Shown piece after piece: positions 1 to 7,966 of a stretch of 64,000 bases of DNA. Position 1 is the first letter of the stretch. Each line of letters starts with the position of its first letter. A program made the translations under genes and the position numbers. Origin of the DNA: PXAP01 sp964421595 (GTDB lineage Bacteria > Bacteroidota > Bacteroidia > Bacteroidales > PUMT01); contig CAYQXY010000010.1 of NCBI GenBank assembly GCA_964421595.1, positions 1 through 64,000 of the forward strand. The letters are read 5' to 3'. Under the pieces are notes generated by a model. It was not told the origin of the DNA and ran no database searches. It saw nothing but the letters and a program-made list of their open reading frames with translations.

Positions 1-18
1 TTTTTTCTATCATTGTAC

Positions 19-93
19 AAAGGGGTTTTTGTTCTCAACACCTTAAAGATACTGCTTTGTAGCGTCTTTAAGGAACAAATCCCCTTTTTTTTT
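19..93 (+). terminator. Compound inverted repeat ending in a T-run
   Basis: Two nested inverted repeats are visible. An inner stem pairs CCTTAAAGA (41-49) with TCTTTAAGG (65-73). An outer stem pairs GGGG plus TTTGTT (22-33) with AACAAA plus CCCC (74-84), with a one-base bulge. Nine T residues follow directly (85-93), so on the + strand this looks like a large Rho-independent terminator or the 3' part of a small structured RNA. The upstream gene, if any, lies outside the window. Nothing else is recognised in 1-267. Confidence 0.45.
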
Positions 94-267
94 ATGAATA
101 ATTCAGGCTATAGTAATGTAGTTTATTTCATACCCATTTTGCTCGCTTTGCTTCATAAAAAGAGTGGGAAGAAATTCATCATGACCAAGGCTCGCATAGT
201 TACATTAAACCTGGATCGAAGGTTCAGCCGCATGTAGTAGCTGCAATTGAAGGATTATTCACAGTAT

Positions 268-975
268 TTATGGAACTGTAACGATTTTTCCGCTTTTAGT
301 TATTCCGTTTTCGTTGAATGCTTCGATGGTAAAGTGGTAGGGCTTATTTACATCAAGAATATTGATAGTCAATGCATTATCGCCGCACACAATATAATCG
401 TTGTAAAGCTTATCCCTGTCAGCTCCGAAACTGATATTGTAACCGGTAGCATTTTCAACCGGTTCCCACGAAAGTGATACACTTCTCCTGTCCTCTTTCC
501 GGGTAACCTCAAACCGGTCTAACCTGCCGGGTTTCGGTCCGTCTCCCCTGCCAAAGACCCTGAACCCGCTGATGGCAAAATGGCCTCCAGGAACCTCGAT
601 GTTGCTGATCTTCAAGTAACGGCAGGCAACCTTGTTATCCAACTGAATATAATCGTGTGTATTATCCCGGTCATTCCCTGACTTATCTGCCATAAGGTTC
701 CAGTTGAGGCCGTCATTGGAATATTCAAGGGTATACCGGTGGCGCAGGCCCTTCTCCCGGCCGAAAATATTTGTATTGTGCTCGGCAAAGTTTATCTGTA
801 ACGCGAATACATCATAGTGCTCTTCCATGTCCAGAACAGCAAATTCATTCTCGCCGCCACTTTCGTCAGACCAGTATGTTCTTATATCCTCATCGGTCAT
901 GTTCCTGGCAGGCAGGGTGTCGACTGATGATAATGAATATAAGACAGATTGAATATAACCGGTTATCTTGCCCGG
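268..975 (-). pseudogene. C-terminal remnant of a GH43-type arabinosidase/xylosidase: discoidin-like plus fibronectin III-like domains
   Basis: From the first ATG (900) the frame gives 210 residues. The open frame continues 25 codons further upstream to a TGA at 976-978, and that extra stretch (ending DTLPARN before MTDEDIRTYW) looks like the start of an F5/8 type C (discoidin) domain. Residues 1-115 form the discoidin-like domain (NDGLNW, CRYLKIS, FAISGFRVFG) and about 120-210 a fibronectin III-like domain (SLSWEPVENATGYNI). In Bacteroidota this pair typically forms the C-terminus of secreted family 43 glycoside hydrolases. No signal peptide and no catalytic domain remain. The frame begins exactly where the GH51 gene ends (stop 980-982), so I infer a 5' deletion that removed the catalytic part. 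A short carbohydrate-binding protein is possible but less likely without an export signal. Confidence 0.6.
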
Positions 976-979
976 TCAT

Positions 980-2560
980 TTACTGATTGATTCTTCCTTT
1001 CAGCATTGTAACTGACAGCGGAGGGAAAGAATAGGTAAACCTGTCGCCTCTTGCTCTTACCTGGGGCTTTTCAACTGTCTTTACAACCTCATTGCCAAAG
1101 TCATTCACCGCCTTGATATCCGGACCGGTAATCTCATGAACAGTGAAGCTGCCTGCGAAATTACCGGTTTGTGAGATTATGTCGGTATTTATATGTTCCT
1201 CCTGGTGCCGGTTTATCACGGCAATAACAACCTCGCCATCATTATAGGTTGCCGATACATCCAGGTAAGGAAAAGAATTTCTTCCCGCTTCAGAAGCGGT
1301 TGATCCTGTGAGCGTATATTCATCGCATTCAACGAATATATCAAGTGAAGTCCCAAGGGCATTATTAGCAAAAAGTTCAAGCGGAAAATAGATAGTCTGC
1401 CGGAACAGATCCTTTTCATTGGTAAATATCGGTGCAATTACATTTACCAGCTGGGCCATATTGGCCATTTTAATAATATCGGCATTGCGGATAAAACCAT
1501 TTAAAAAGCCTGCCACAACGAGAGCGTCTTCGAGATTGTAATGCTCCTCCAGGGCACGTGCACCTGATCCTCCTGCTCCGCCCATTGTTCTGTACCAAAC
1601 GTTCCATTCAGTCCACGCAATGTAGATTGGATCTCTCGAACCCCGTCTGGCATTATACATCTCCCTGTCGACCATGCCCCGTACAATTTTGGTACGATGC
1701 TCCATAACATGAGGTGTGGCAACGAAATTATAATAATCGTTCGCCCTGTTTCCCACGTAAGTGTGCAGGGCAATATAATCGGCATAATTTCTCATCTCCC
1801 GAAGTACTGTGCTGTTCCAGTGATCAGGATCGGAATCGCCACCGTAGCTTGATGAACCGGCAGCAATAATCTTGATACTGGGATCAGTCCAGCGTAAAAG
1901 CTTAGCAGTTTCGCGGGCTTTCTTTGCATAATCTTCGGCATTCAATGCCCCCATCTGCCACGAGCCGTCCATTTCATTACCCAGGGCCCAGTACTTTACG
2001 TTATGGGGTTCAGAATACCCGTGCTTGCGTCTCAGTTCGGCATAATAGGGTCCCTCTTTGATATTGGTGTATTCAAGCCAGCGACGCGCCTCCTCGATGG
2101 TACCCGTGCCCATGTTTACGGTAAAAAACGGCTCTGCCCCCATCCGCCTGCTCCACTCAACAAATTCGTTGGTACCAAACTGATTTGTTTCCAGCACATT
2201 CCATGCGAGCTCCATACGGGAAACCCTCTCCTCCTGCGGACCGACCCCGTCAAGCCAGTGATAGTTGCTGACGAAATTGCCACCGGGATAACGGACAATC
2301 GATACATTAAGCGCCCTTGCTGCTTCCATCACATCCTTTCTGAAACCCATATCGTCCGATAAAGGAGATCCGGGATCATAAATTCCACCATAGACACAGC
2401 GGCCCAGATGTTCGACGAAATTCCCGTAGATGTTGGGATTAACCTCGCCGATGATCCGGTCGGTGTCAATTTTAATCCGTGCATTCTGGCTATAGTTATG
2501 CTGGCCACATAAAAGACCAAGAGCAATGAAGAAGGTAAGTAAAATCGTCTTTTTAGTCAT
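980..2560 (-). CDS. abfA: Alpha-L-arabinofuranosidase, GH51
   Basis: This 526-residue secreted enzyme should release terminal alpha-L-arabinose from arabinoxylan or arabinan. Residues 1-25 form a signal peptide (hydrophobic ILLTFFIALGLL, then a Q-rich cleavage zone), so it acts in the periplasm or outside. The mature protein is a GH51 (beta/alpha)8 barrel: NFVEHLG near residue 50, VRYPGGNFVSNYHW at 89-102, acid/base Glu196 in ALGNEMDG, and nucleophile Glu318 in AWTEWNVWY. The C-terminal 130 residues look like the usual beta-sandwich. Length is normal for the family. The ATG at 2560 is the only start that keeps the signal peptide. It is followed downstream by a GH43-type remnant and lies in the same orientation as the GH10 xylanase, which suggests an arabinoxylan role. 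Confidence 0.93.
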   Translation of the reverse strand: MTKKTILLTFFIALGLLCGQHNYSQNARIKIDTDRIIGEVNPNIYGNFVEHLGRCVYGGIYDPGSPLSDDMGFRKDVMEAARALNVSIVRYPGGNFVSNYHWLDGVGPQEERVSRMELAWNVLETNQFGTNEFVEWSRRMGAEPFFTVNMGTGTIEEARRWLEYTNIKEGPYYAELRRKHGYSEPHNVKYWALGNEMDGSWQMGALNAEDYAKKARETAKLLRWTDPSIKIIAAGSSSYGGDSDPDHWNSTVLREMRNYADYIALHTYVGNRANDYYNFVATPHVMEHRTKIVRGMVDREMYNARRGSRDPIYIAWTEWNVWYRTMGGAGGSGARALEEHYNLEDALVVAGFLNGFIRNADIIKMANMAQLVNVIAPIFTNEKDLFRQTIYFPLELFANNALGTSLDIFVECDEYTLTGSTASEAGRNSFPYLDVSATYNDGEVVIAVINRHQEEHINTDIISQTGNFAGSFTVHEITGPDIKAVNDFGNEVVKTVEKPQVRARGDRFTYSFPPLSVTMLKGRINQ

Positions 2561-2608
2561 GATAGTCAGGTATTGGTTCGATATTAATTTGCAATTTACA
2601 AATTCATG

Positions 2609-2619
2609 TGTGATTCACA
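2609..2619. promoter_or_regulatory. Palindrome TGTGATTCACA upstream of the GH51 gene
   Basis: An odd-centred perfect palindrome sits 49 bases upstream of the GH51 start codon, within AT-rich DNA that also carries several AATTTG/CAAATT words. Its position suits an operator. The half-sites resemble CRP-type TGTGA/TCACA but the one-base spacer does not fit classical CRP sites, so the regulator is unknown. Confidence 0.25.
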
Positions 2620-2914
2620 AATTAAGTTTAAACACGGATAACAAGTAATTGAAAAAAAGGAGGAAACCGGGAAGATTTTACATTATGGCAATATTGCTTC
2701 CTGCATTTTTTGAATTTAAAAAAAAGCAATTTATTTCTTTTGGTTATCAGGTCGGAGCTATCCGGATAGTCATCAGGAAAACAACATACAAATGGGTAAT
2801 TGCATTCCTACAGGTAACATGGGACATGGGATTAGCTAAAAATAAGCAGGAATAATTGAGTGGTTAGTGGTCGGTGGGTTGGCGTCCGAAGAATAATGTC
2901 ACCACCTGGATAAT

Positions 2915-3229
2915 AAAAACAAAACCGGGAATTTTTCCTGACGAAAAAATTCCCGGCTCACTTTTAGCGGAGAACCGCTTAAGTGTCAAGCTACTGTTAT
3001 TATGACTGACCTTTGTAAATAAATCCCGAAGGATCTCTTCCGAAGGTCCTGACCTTGTTCCGATCAGCTTGTTAAGGCTGATGTTCACGCTGGCCACCGT
3101 TCCTGTTATGCGGCCTGAAGTTTCTCCCGAAGGAAATTCTTCGTGTGACCTGACTGAAATCAATAAACCCGAAAGTTTTTTAAATCTCAGCTTAACATCT
3201 CAAAGAACAAGTCTTTTATCTCTCACTTG
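2915..3229 (-). ncRNA. Candidate structured non-coding RNA, about 310 nt
   Basis: On the minus strand a TATATTTG promoter core (3236-3243) is followed by about 310 nt of hairpin-rich sequence and then a strong intrinsic terminator. Visible elements in transcript order are several CTTCGG-type loops, including AACT-TTCG-GGTT, TTCC-TTCG-GGAGAA and GATCC-TTCG-GGAT. There is also a perfect 6-bp hairpin ATCAGC/GCTGAT (3063-3082), a hairpin AGCGG/CCGCT with a four-base loop (2966-2979), and the terminator stem (2925-2956). Repeated UUCG tetraloops are a hallmark of folded RNA. A 99-codon open frame (2864-3163) crosses the region but runs past the terminator to its stop, so I do not call it a protein. 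I could not match it to RNase P RNA, tmRNA or SRP RNA core motifs. It could belong to a Bacteroidota RNA family that I cannot identify by eye. Confidence 0.55.
2925..2956 (-). terminator. Intrinsic terminator of the candidate ncRNA
   Basis: A perfect 12-bp stem, CCGGGAATTTTT (2925-2936) with AAAAATTCCCGG (2945-2956), has an 8-nt loop. On the minus strand the stem is followed by a T-rich tract (TTTTGTTTTTATTA). This fits a Rho-independent end for a transcript running down from about 3229. Confidence 0.7.
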
Positions 3230-3235
3230 ATGAAA

Positions 3236-3267
3236 CAAATATAGCACTGAAAACCTATTCGTTGCAA
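3236..3267 (-). promoter_or_regulatory. Bacteroidota-type promoter for the candidate ncRNA
   Basis: The minus strand shows TATATTTG (3236-3243), an exact match to the Bacteroidota -7 consensus TAnnTTTG. A TTGC (3264-3267) lies 20 bases upstream at the usual -33 position. Predicted transcription starts near 3229. Confidence 0.5.
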
Positions 3268-3449
3268 GTTTTTTGACTCGTTTTTGTAAACAGAGAAATA
3301 ACAACGGTTATCAACATTTTGTTAATTTATGTAATTTACTGAAAATTAACCATTTATTTAATATAAACAGCCAGAATCACTCCTGTTATCAACATATAAT
3401 GTTTCTCACTTTTCGGTTTATCAACATGCGGGTATAAGAAAGGTTTTAT

Positions 3450-4604
3450 TTATTTTATGGTTCGTGCAATATCAACCACCTCATCGAACGCAGGTTTGGG
3501 CTGCCATTCACGGTCGAACAGCAAGGGATGGTTGGTCCTTCCCCTGGCCGGATAGTTATTTTTCCATGAATTTCCATCATTAACTCCCCAGAATGTAACT
3601 CTTGTAATAACATCCTTATGTTTCAGGTAAACTTCAAATATATCCCTGTAGCGTTGCGCCAATTCTTTCTGCACATCATCCGGTAAGCCATCTGTATAGG
3701 GATTTATCGCTTCTTCATCCCTTACGATATTGGAGAGGTCGGCTCCCTGCTGGTAGCCTGTTGGATATGGCAATACATCTATTTCAAGTTCGGTGATCAT
3801 AACGTCAATACCAAGTGCAGCAAAGTCAGTAATAGTTTTTTCAATTTCCTGAAGTGAAGGGGTTTTAAGATGGAGATGGGACTGAGTACCAATGCCGGTA
3901 ACGGGGGCTCCGTTTTCCTGCAGATATTTAATAAGATCAATGGCTCCTTCACGCTTTTCAGGTTTTTCGAGGTTATAATCATTATAGTAAAGTTCGGCAT
4001 CAGGATCAGCTTCACGTGCATATTCAAAGGCTTTTACAAGATAATCCCTGCCAATAATCCTGAACCATGGAGATTCCCTGAGAGTGCCGTCTTCATTTAA
4101 AGCTTCGTTTACAACATCCCATCCATGGATACGGCCTTTATATCTTCCAACAACCGTATGTATATGTTCACGCATCCTTTCAAGCATTGATTCACGATCA
4201 AGTGAATTTCCTTCTTCGTTTTCAAACACCCATCCGGGAGTCTGACTGTGCCATACCAGCGTATGGCCGATCATATTCATGTTGTTGCTTTCCCCAAATT
4301 CGACAAATTTATCGGCAGGTTCAAAGTTAAATTCACCCGGTTTTGGATGAATTACCTGCCACTTGGTAATATTCTCAGGAGTAAGAGAATTAAAGTGGGT
4401 CTTTATAATCTCAATGCTACTGGTATCATCACCGTATATCTGTCTGCGATTCATCGCGGTACCAATCAGGAAAGCATCGCTGAACTCATGCTTAAGGCGA
4501 ATTGAATTATCATCAGGTTCGCTGGTACATGCCGGAAAGATTACCAAAAGCATCAGCAAATAATAAATGAGTCTTTGAGGAGTACTGTTATTAAAGTTAT
4601 TCAT
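3450..4604 (-). CDS. Endo-1,4-beta-xylanase, GH10, lipoprotein
   Basis: The 384-residue protein is a single-domain GH10 xylanase that should cut the beta-1,4-xylan backbone. An N-terminal hydrophobic segment (LIYYLLMLLVIF) ends at Cys26 in FPAC, a plausible lipobox, so it is probably anchored in a membrane. GH10 marks are GHTLVWHSQTPGW (113-125), the acid/base Glu167 in WDVVNEAL, HLHL around 243, and the nucleophile Glu272 in ITELEIDV. The C-terminal FWGVNDGNSW is also typical. It lies in the same orientation as the GH51 gene, separated by the ncRNA candidate. Together they imply arabinoxylan breakdown. Confidence 0.94.
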   Translation of the reverse strand: MNNFNNSTPQRLIYYLLMLLVIFPACTSEPDDNSIRLKHEFSDAFLIGTAMNRRQIYGDDTSSIEIIKTHFNSLTPENITKWQVIHPKPGEFNFEPADKFVEFGESNNMNMIGHTLVWHSQTPGWVFENEEGNSLDRESMLERMREHIHTVVGRYKGRIHGWDVVNEALNEDGTLRESPWFRIIGRDYLVKAFEYAREADPDAELYYNDYNLEKPEKREGAIDLIKYLQENGAPVTGIGTQSHLHLKTPSLQEIEKTITDFAALGIDVMITELEIDVLPYPTGYQQGADLSNIVRDEEAINPYTDGLPDDVQKELAQRYRDIFEVYLKHKDVITRVTFWGVNDGNSWKNNYPARGRTNHPLLFDREWQPKPAFDEVVDIARTIK

Positions 4605-4935
4605 TGCAGTGATTTTTATAATTTTTTATATTCTGATCAAAGTATTTATTTTTATAGTCCCAAGGTAATGATAATATACTTTTTTTTATTCTGATTTGGT
4701 TATATTCCCCGAAAGGTAAGAATAACAAGCAAAAAACAAATTTCAAATTTGTAAAAGAACCAACCACCAATCCGACTGGTGACTTTTTTTACAGAGAGAT
4801 TCGAACAGGATCAAGCCATAATGAATCGCCGGATCCAACCTGCAGATTAGAAAACGGAACATTTCCCTAAGCTAAATAAACAGAAGATTACTCCTTCTTT
4901 AATTGAAGATTAAGATATAAGATGAAAAAAATTTA
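4605..4935. other. Non-coding gap between kduD and the GH10 gene
   Basis: About 330 AT-rich bases hold no credible gene. A short hairpin, CACCA/TGGTG (4765-4781), followed by CTTTTTTT, resembles a + strand terminator, but no + strand gene precedes it. An AAATTTCAAATTTG word lies just before it. Confidence 0.4.
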
Positions 4936-5727
4936 CTACTCGTTAGAGGGTTTGCCGATTGTTGCCAGGATTCCGCCGTCGACGTAAAGCACATGACCGT
5001 TAACAAAATCTGATGCAGCGGAAGCAAGAAAAATAGCGGCGCCCTGCAATTCATCAGGTTCACCCCACCGTCCTGCCGGAGTCCGGTTAATTATAAAATC
5101 ATTGAAAGGGTGGCCTTCAACACGTATAGGTTCTGTCTGAGCTGTAGCAAAATAACCTGGACCGATACCATTTACCTGAATATTATACCTTGCCCACTCG
5201 GTAGCCATGCTTCTTGTCAGCATTTTCAATCCCCCCTTGGCAGCAGCATAGGCTGAAACAGTATCCCGTCCCAATTCACTCATCATGGAACACATGTTGA
5301 TAATCTTGCCACCGGATTTACGGGCAATCATACTTCTGGCCACTTGCCTGGCCACGATAAAGGGACCTACGAGATCTACATCTATAACCTTCCTGAATTC
5401 TTCAACATCCATATCTACCATAGGAACCCTTTTTATGATTCCTGCATTATTTATAAGGATATCTATTGGTGCTGCCTCTTTTTCAATAATCTCCAGTTTT
5501 TCCCTAACAGCTTTTTCATCGCTTACATCAAATAAGTAAGCTTTGGCATTGATACCTGATGAATTATACTCTTCAAGTGACTTTTCAATCTTTTCAGGGG
5601 AATGACCATTTATTACGATATTTGCACCGGCAGCAGCCAGTCCTTTTGCAATAGCCATGCCGAGGCCATGCGTGGCACCGGTAATCAGGGCTGTCTTACC
5701 GTTAAGTTCAAATCTTTTCAATGACAT
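4936..5727 (-). CDS. kduD: SDR dehydrogenase, 2-dehydro-3-deoxy-D-gluconate 5-dehydrogenase type
   Basis: This 263-residue classical short-chain dehydrogenase has the nucleotide-binding GATHGLG motif (17-23), NNAG (93-96) and the catalytic set Ser147, Tyr160, Lys164 in YAAAK. KduD interconverts 2,5-diketo-3-deoxygluconate and 2-keto-3-deoxygluconate with NAD(H), the step after KduI in uronate use from pectin. The assignment rests on kduI lying directly upstream on the same strand (100-base gap). Family relatives are often labelled gluconate 5-dehydrogenase, which cannot be excluded from sequence alone. An intrinsic terminator lies between the two genes, so expression may be uneven. Confidence 0.82.
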   Translation of the reverse strand: MSLKRFELNGKTALITGATHGLGMAIAKGLAAAGANIVINGHSPEKIEKSLEEYNSSGINAKAYLFDVSDEKAVREKLEIIEKEAAPIDILINNAGIIKRVPMVDMDVEEFRKVIDVDLVGPFIVARQVARSMIARKSGGKIINMCSMMSELGRDTVSAYAAAKGGLKMLTRSMATEWARYNIQVNGIGPGYFATAQTEPIRVEGHPFNDFIINRTPAGRWGEPDELQGAAIFLASAASDFVNGHVLYVDGGILATIGKPSNE

Positions 5728-5792
5728 ATCAGGAGACTTATTGGTGTTAAATAGATCCGATGATAATTATTTTTTTATTACATTTTAAAAAA

Positions 5793-5813
5793 ACCACCAC
5801 TTTTAGTGGTGGT
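5793..5813 (-). terminator. Intrinsic terminator between kduI and kduD
   Basis: The stem ACCACCAC (5793-5800) pairs with GTGGTGGT (5806-5813). On the minus strand the hairpin is followed by seven T residues. It lies 15 bases after the kduI stop codon and before kduD. Confidence 0.75.
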
Positions 5814-5827
5814 AATATTTTGGTGGT

Positions 5828-6670
5828 TCACTTCAAATCGCCAATTTTCACATGATCCATATCGGCATAATCCAGGTTTTCTCCAGCCATGCCCCATATA
5901 AAGGTATAATTTGACGTGCCGGATGCAGCATGAATTGACCAGGAAGGTGACAATACAGCCTCCTCATTTTTCATCCAGATATGCCTTGTTTCCCCGGGTT
6001 CCCCCATGAAGTGGCATATTGCCTGATCATCAGGCACTTCAAAATAAAAATATGCTTCCATCCTCCTGGAATGAACGTGCGGTGGCATTGTATTCCATAC
6101 ACTGCCTGGCCTGAGCTCGGTCATTCCCATCTGAAGCTGGCACGATTCAATAACTCCGTTAACCAGCAACTTATTGATCTTGCGATGGTTGGAAGTTTCC
6201 AGGGCTCCAAGTTCTACAACTTCTGCATCGGCAAGTGTAACATGTTTGTCGGGATATGATTTATGTGCGGGGGCGCTGTTTATATAAAAACGGGCTGGTA
6301 AGGCAGGGTCAGAACTTTCAAAGTATACCTCCTTATCTCCGCTGCCAATATAGATTGCTTCTTTATACTTTATAATATATTTCTTTCCATCAATGGTGAT
6401 CGTCCCGGTACCTCCGACATTAATCACACCCATTTCCCGCCGATGAAGCAAAAAATCAGCCTTGACCGGATCAATTGTTGTCAGCTTTAAACTTTTTGTG
6501 ACAGGAAGAGCACCGCCAACTATATATCTGTCATACATCGAATAAACCAGATTTATTCTGTCTTCAACAAACAGATCTGTTATCAGAAATTCATTCCGGA
6601 TCTTTTCAGTATCATAACTTCGAAAATCCAAAGGATGAGCGGCATATCTGATTTTGTAATCTACTTCCAT
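5828..6670 (-). CDS. kduI: 5-keto-4-deoxyuronate isomerase
   Basis: The 280-residue cupin enzyme isomerises 4-deoxy-L-threo-5-hexosulose uronate, the product of unsaturated digalacturonate cleavage, to 2,5-diketo-3-deoxygluconate. The zinc ligands are visible as His198, His200 and Glu205 in PPHVHSRRMEAY, and His247 in SWSIHAA. Length and layout match the family. There is no signal peptide, so it is cytosolic. kduD follows on the same strand, giving a two-step pectin uronate pathway. A TAAGTTTG promoter core lies 49 bases upstream. Confidence 0.95.
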   Translation of the reverse strand: MEVDYKIRYAAHPLDFRSYDTEKIRNEFLITDLFVEDRINLVYSMYDRYIVGGALPVTKSLKLTTIDPVKADFLLHRREMGVINVGGTGTITIDGKKYIIKYKEAIYIGSGDKEVYFESSDPALPARFYINSAPAHKSYPDKHVTLADAEVVELGALETSNHRKINKLLVNGVIESCQLQMGMTELRPGSVWNTMPPHVHSRRMEAYFYFEVPDDQAICHFMGEPGETRHIWMKNEEAVLSPSWSIHAASGTSNYTFIWGMAGENLDYADMDHVKIGDLK

Positions 6671-6718
6671 TTTATTGATCTTTTAATTATAATATTATAA
6701 TGACTGAAAACTGTATTA

Positions 6719-6726
6719 CAAACTTA
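6719..6726 (-). promoter_or_regulatory. Promoter core for kduI
   Basis: TAAGTTTG on the minus strand matches the Bacteroidota -7 consensus TAnnTTTG. It places transcription start near 6712, about 40 bases before the kduI ATG. I see no clear -33 TTTG. Confidence 0.35.
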
Positions 6727-6954
6727 CAAATAATTGCCATTATAAGAAGCGCTAATCAGGCGATTGGATTAGTGGAGAAGTGGGATTTCAAACAGGAAAG
6801 CTGCTGATAGATAATCTTACTGACTTTCACAGTTACATGCCGGGAATGGGAATTGACATAAAAGATGGAATACGAATTCAGGGTGTTTTTCGAATTAAAT
6901 ACAATTTAAATTTGTAATAATTGTCTTCCCCGGTATTGCATGTTAGCTAAAACT

Positions 6955-7686
6955 TCAGTTTAACTCAGGGTATTCAACCGGTTCGGTTACCTCAGGTACA
7001 TTGGAATTTTGGTTACGTGAGGTGATCAGCCGGCTTATAGTATGGGCCTTCATCCTGCCGGCATCGAATGGCTTGAGTATCTGACCGGGATTGTTTTTGC
7101 GGATATCATTATCGAACCACAGGTTCTCAGATTGCTGATCAAGTATTACAGGCATCCTTTTTTTTGTATTGTGTATTTTGGATGTAAGCTCATTCGCATC
7201 ACAGGTAAGGATCGAAAATGATCTCAAAATTTCACCGGATTGCTCGTTTACCCACTCTTCCCATATGCCGGCATATGAGAATACGGGTGTATCGGGCAGA
7301 AATATATAATGCGGAATTTTTTTATTACCATAGTGCATCCATTCAAAATATCCTGTTGCCGGGACCAGACATGGTCTGTAGCGAAAAGCTGCACGGAAGC
7401 TTGGTTTTTGATGTACCGTGTCTGCCCTTGCATTAAGTGTTACGCTCCTTAATTTTTGTGCCTGCTCCTCTCCTTTCACCCATCCGGGAACCAGTCCCCA
7501 CTGCATAAACTCAAGCTTCATATCAGCTGACATACCATCTTGAACAACAACAGGTAATAATGGATAGTTAAATCCATTTACATGAAAAAAAAGTGGTTCG
7601 GGATTAATTGCCCGGGGTTTTACACCGATATTATAACGAAGGGCAATTTCATCTGCTGTTCTGGCAATCGCATAATGATAACACAT
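6955..7686 (-). CDS. SOS response-associated peptidase family (SRAP, YedK/HMCES-like)
   Basis: SRAP proteins form a covalent thiazolidine link to abasic sites in single-stranded DNA, shielding them during replication. The active residue is Cys2, exposed after Met removal. An upstream ATG at 7752 would bury this cysteine, so I choose the internal ATG at 7686, which starts MCYHYAI and gives 243 residues. Other family marks are LNARADTV, the GYFEW motif carrying the conserved Glu, IHNTKKRMPVIL, and the SRLITSRN end. It stands alone on the minus strand. No SOS box was identified. Confidence 0.88.
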   Translation of the reverse strand: MCYHYAIARTADEIALRYNIGVKPRAINPEPLFFHVNGFNYPLLPVVVQDGMSADMKLEFMQWGLVPGWVKGEEQAQKLRSVTLNARADTVHQKPSFRAAFRYRPCLVPATGYFEWMHYGNKKIPHYIFLPDTPVFSYAGIWEEWVNEQSGEILRSFSILTCDANELTSKIHNTKKRMPVILDQQSENLWFDNDIRKNNPGQILKPFDAGRMKAHTISRLITSRNQNSNVPEVTEPVEYPELN

Positions 7687-7966
7687 GACACTGATATTTA
7701 GTTGGTTGTAGTGACCTAATGTAAAGTTAATACATTTTAAGGCTATTTTCATCAGAAGTGTTCATATAAAAAGTCCTTTCCCGGCCTATGCCTGGAAACT
7801 TATCTGCCTTACTTTATAAACCACTACCTTAAATGTAGTTTGCTGTGAACCACCTCCTGGAAGGTATCTTCCCGGGCGGTAGTTCAGAATAGATTAGGAT
7901 TAAACTGGTGATCCATTTGAGGCAACCCTTGATTGACAATTGGATGATTGGTGCTATCCAAAATTA

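Noticed and set aside
13..477. Two + strand frames at the left edge
   Set aside because: One covers the nested hairpin and the other runs antisense to the GH43 remnant; neither resembles a protein.
2649..2855. 68-codon + strand frame upstream of the ncRNA candidate
   Set aside because: Lys/Phe-rich composition of AT-rich spacer, no family pattern, no promoter or start signal.
2864..3163. 99-codon frame on the minus strand
   Set aside because: It runs through a hairpin-rich RNA candidate and past its terminator, with a composition unlike the neighbouring genes. A non-coding RNA explains the region better.
4765..4788. Terminator-like hairpin on the + strand
   Set aside because: No + strand gene precedes it; kept only as a note in the gap entry.
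4795..4815. ATTCGAAC word suggesting a tRNA T-loop
   Set aside because: No acceptor or anticodon stem could be formed around it.
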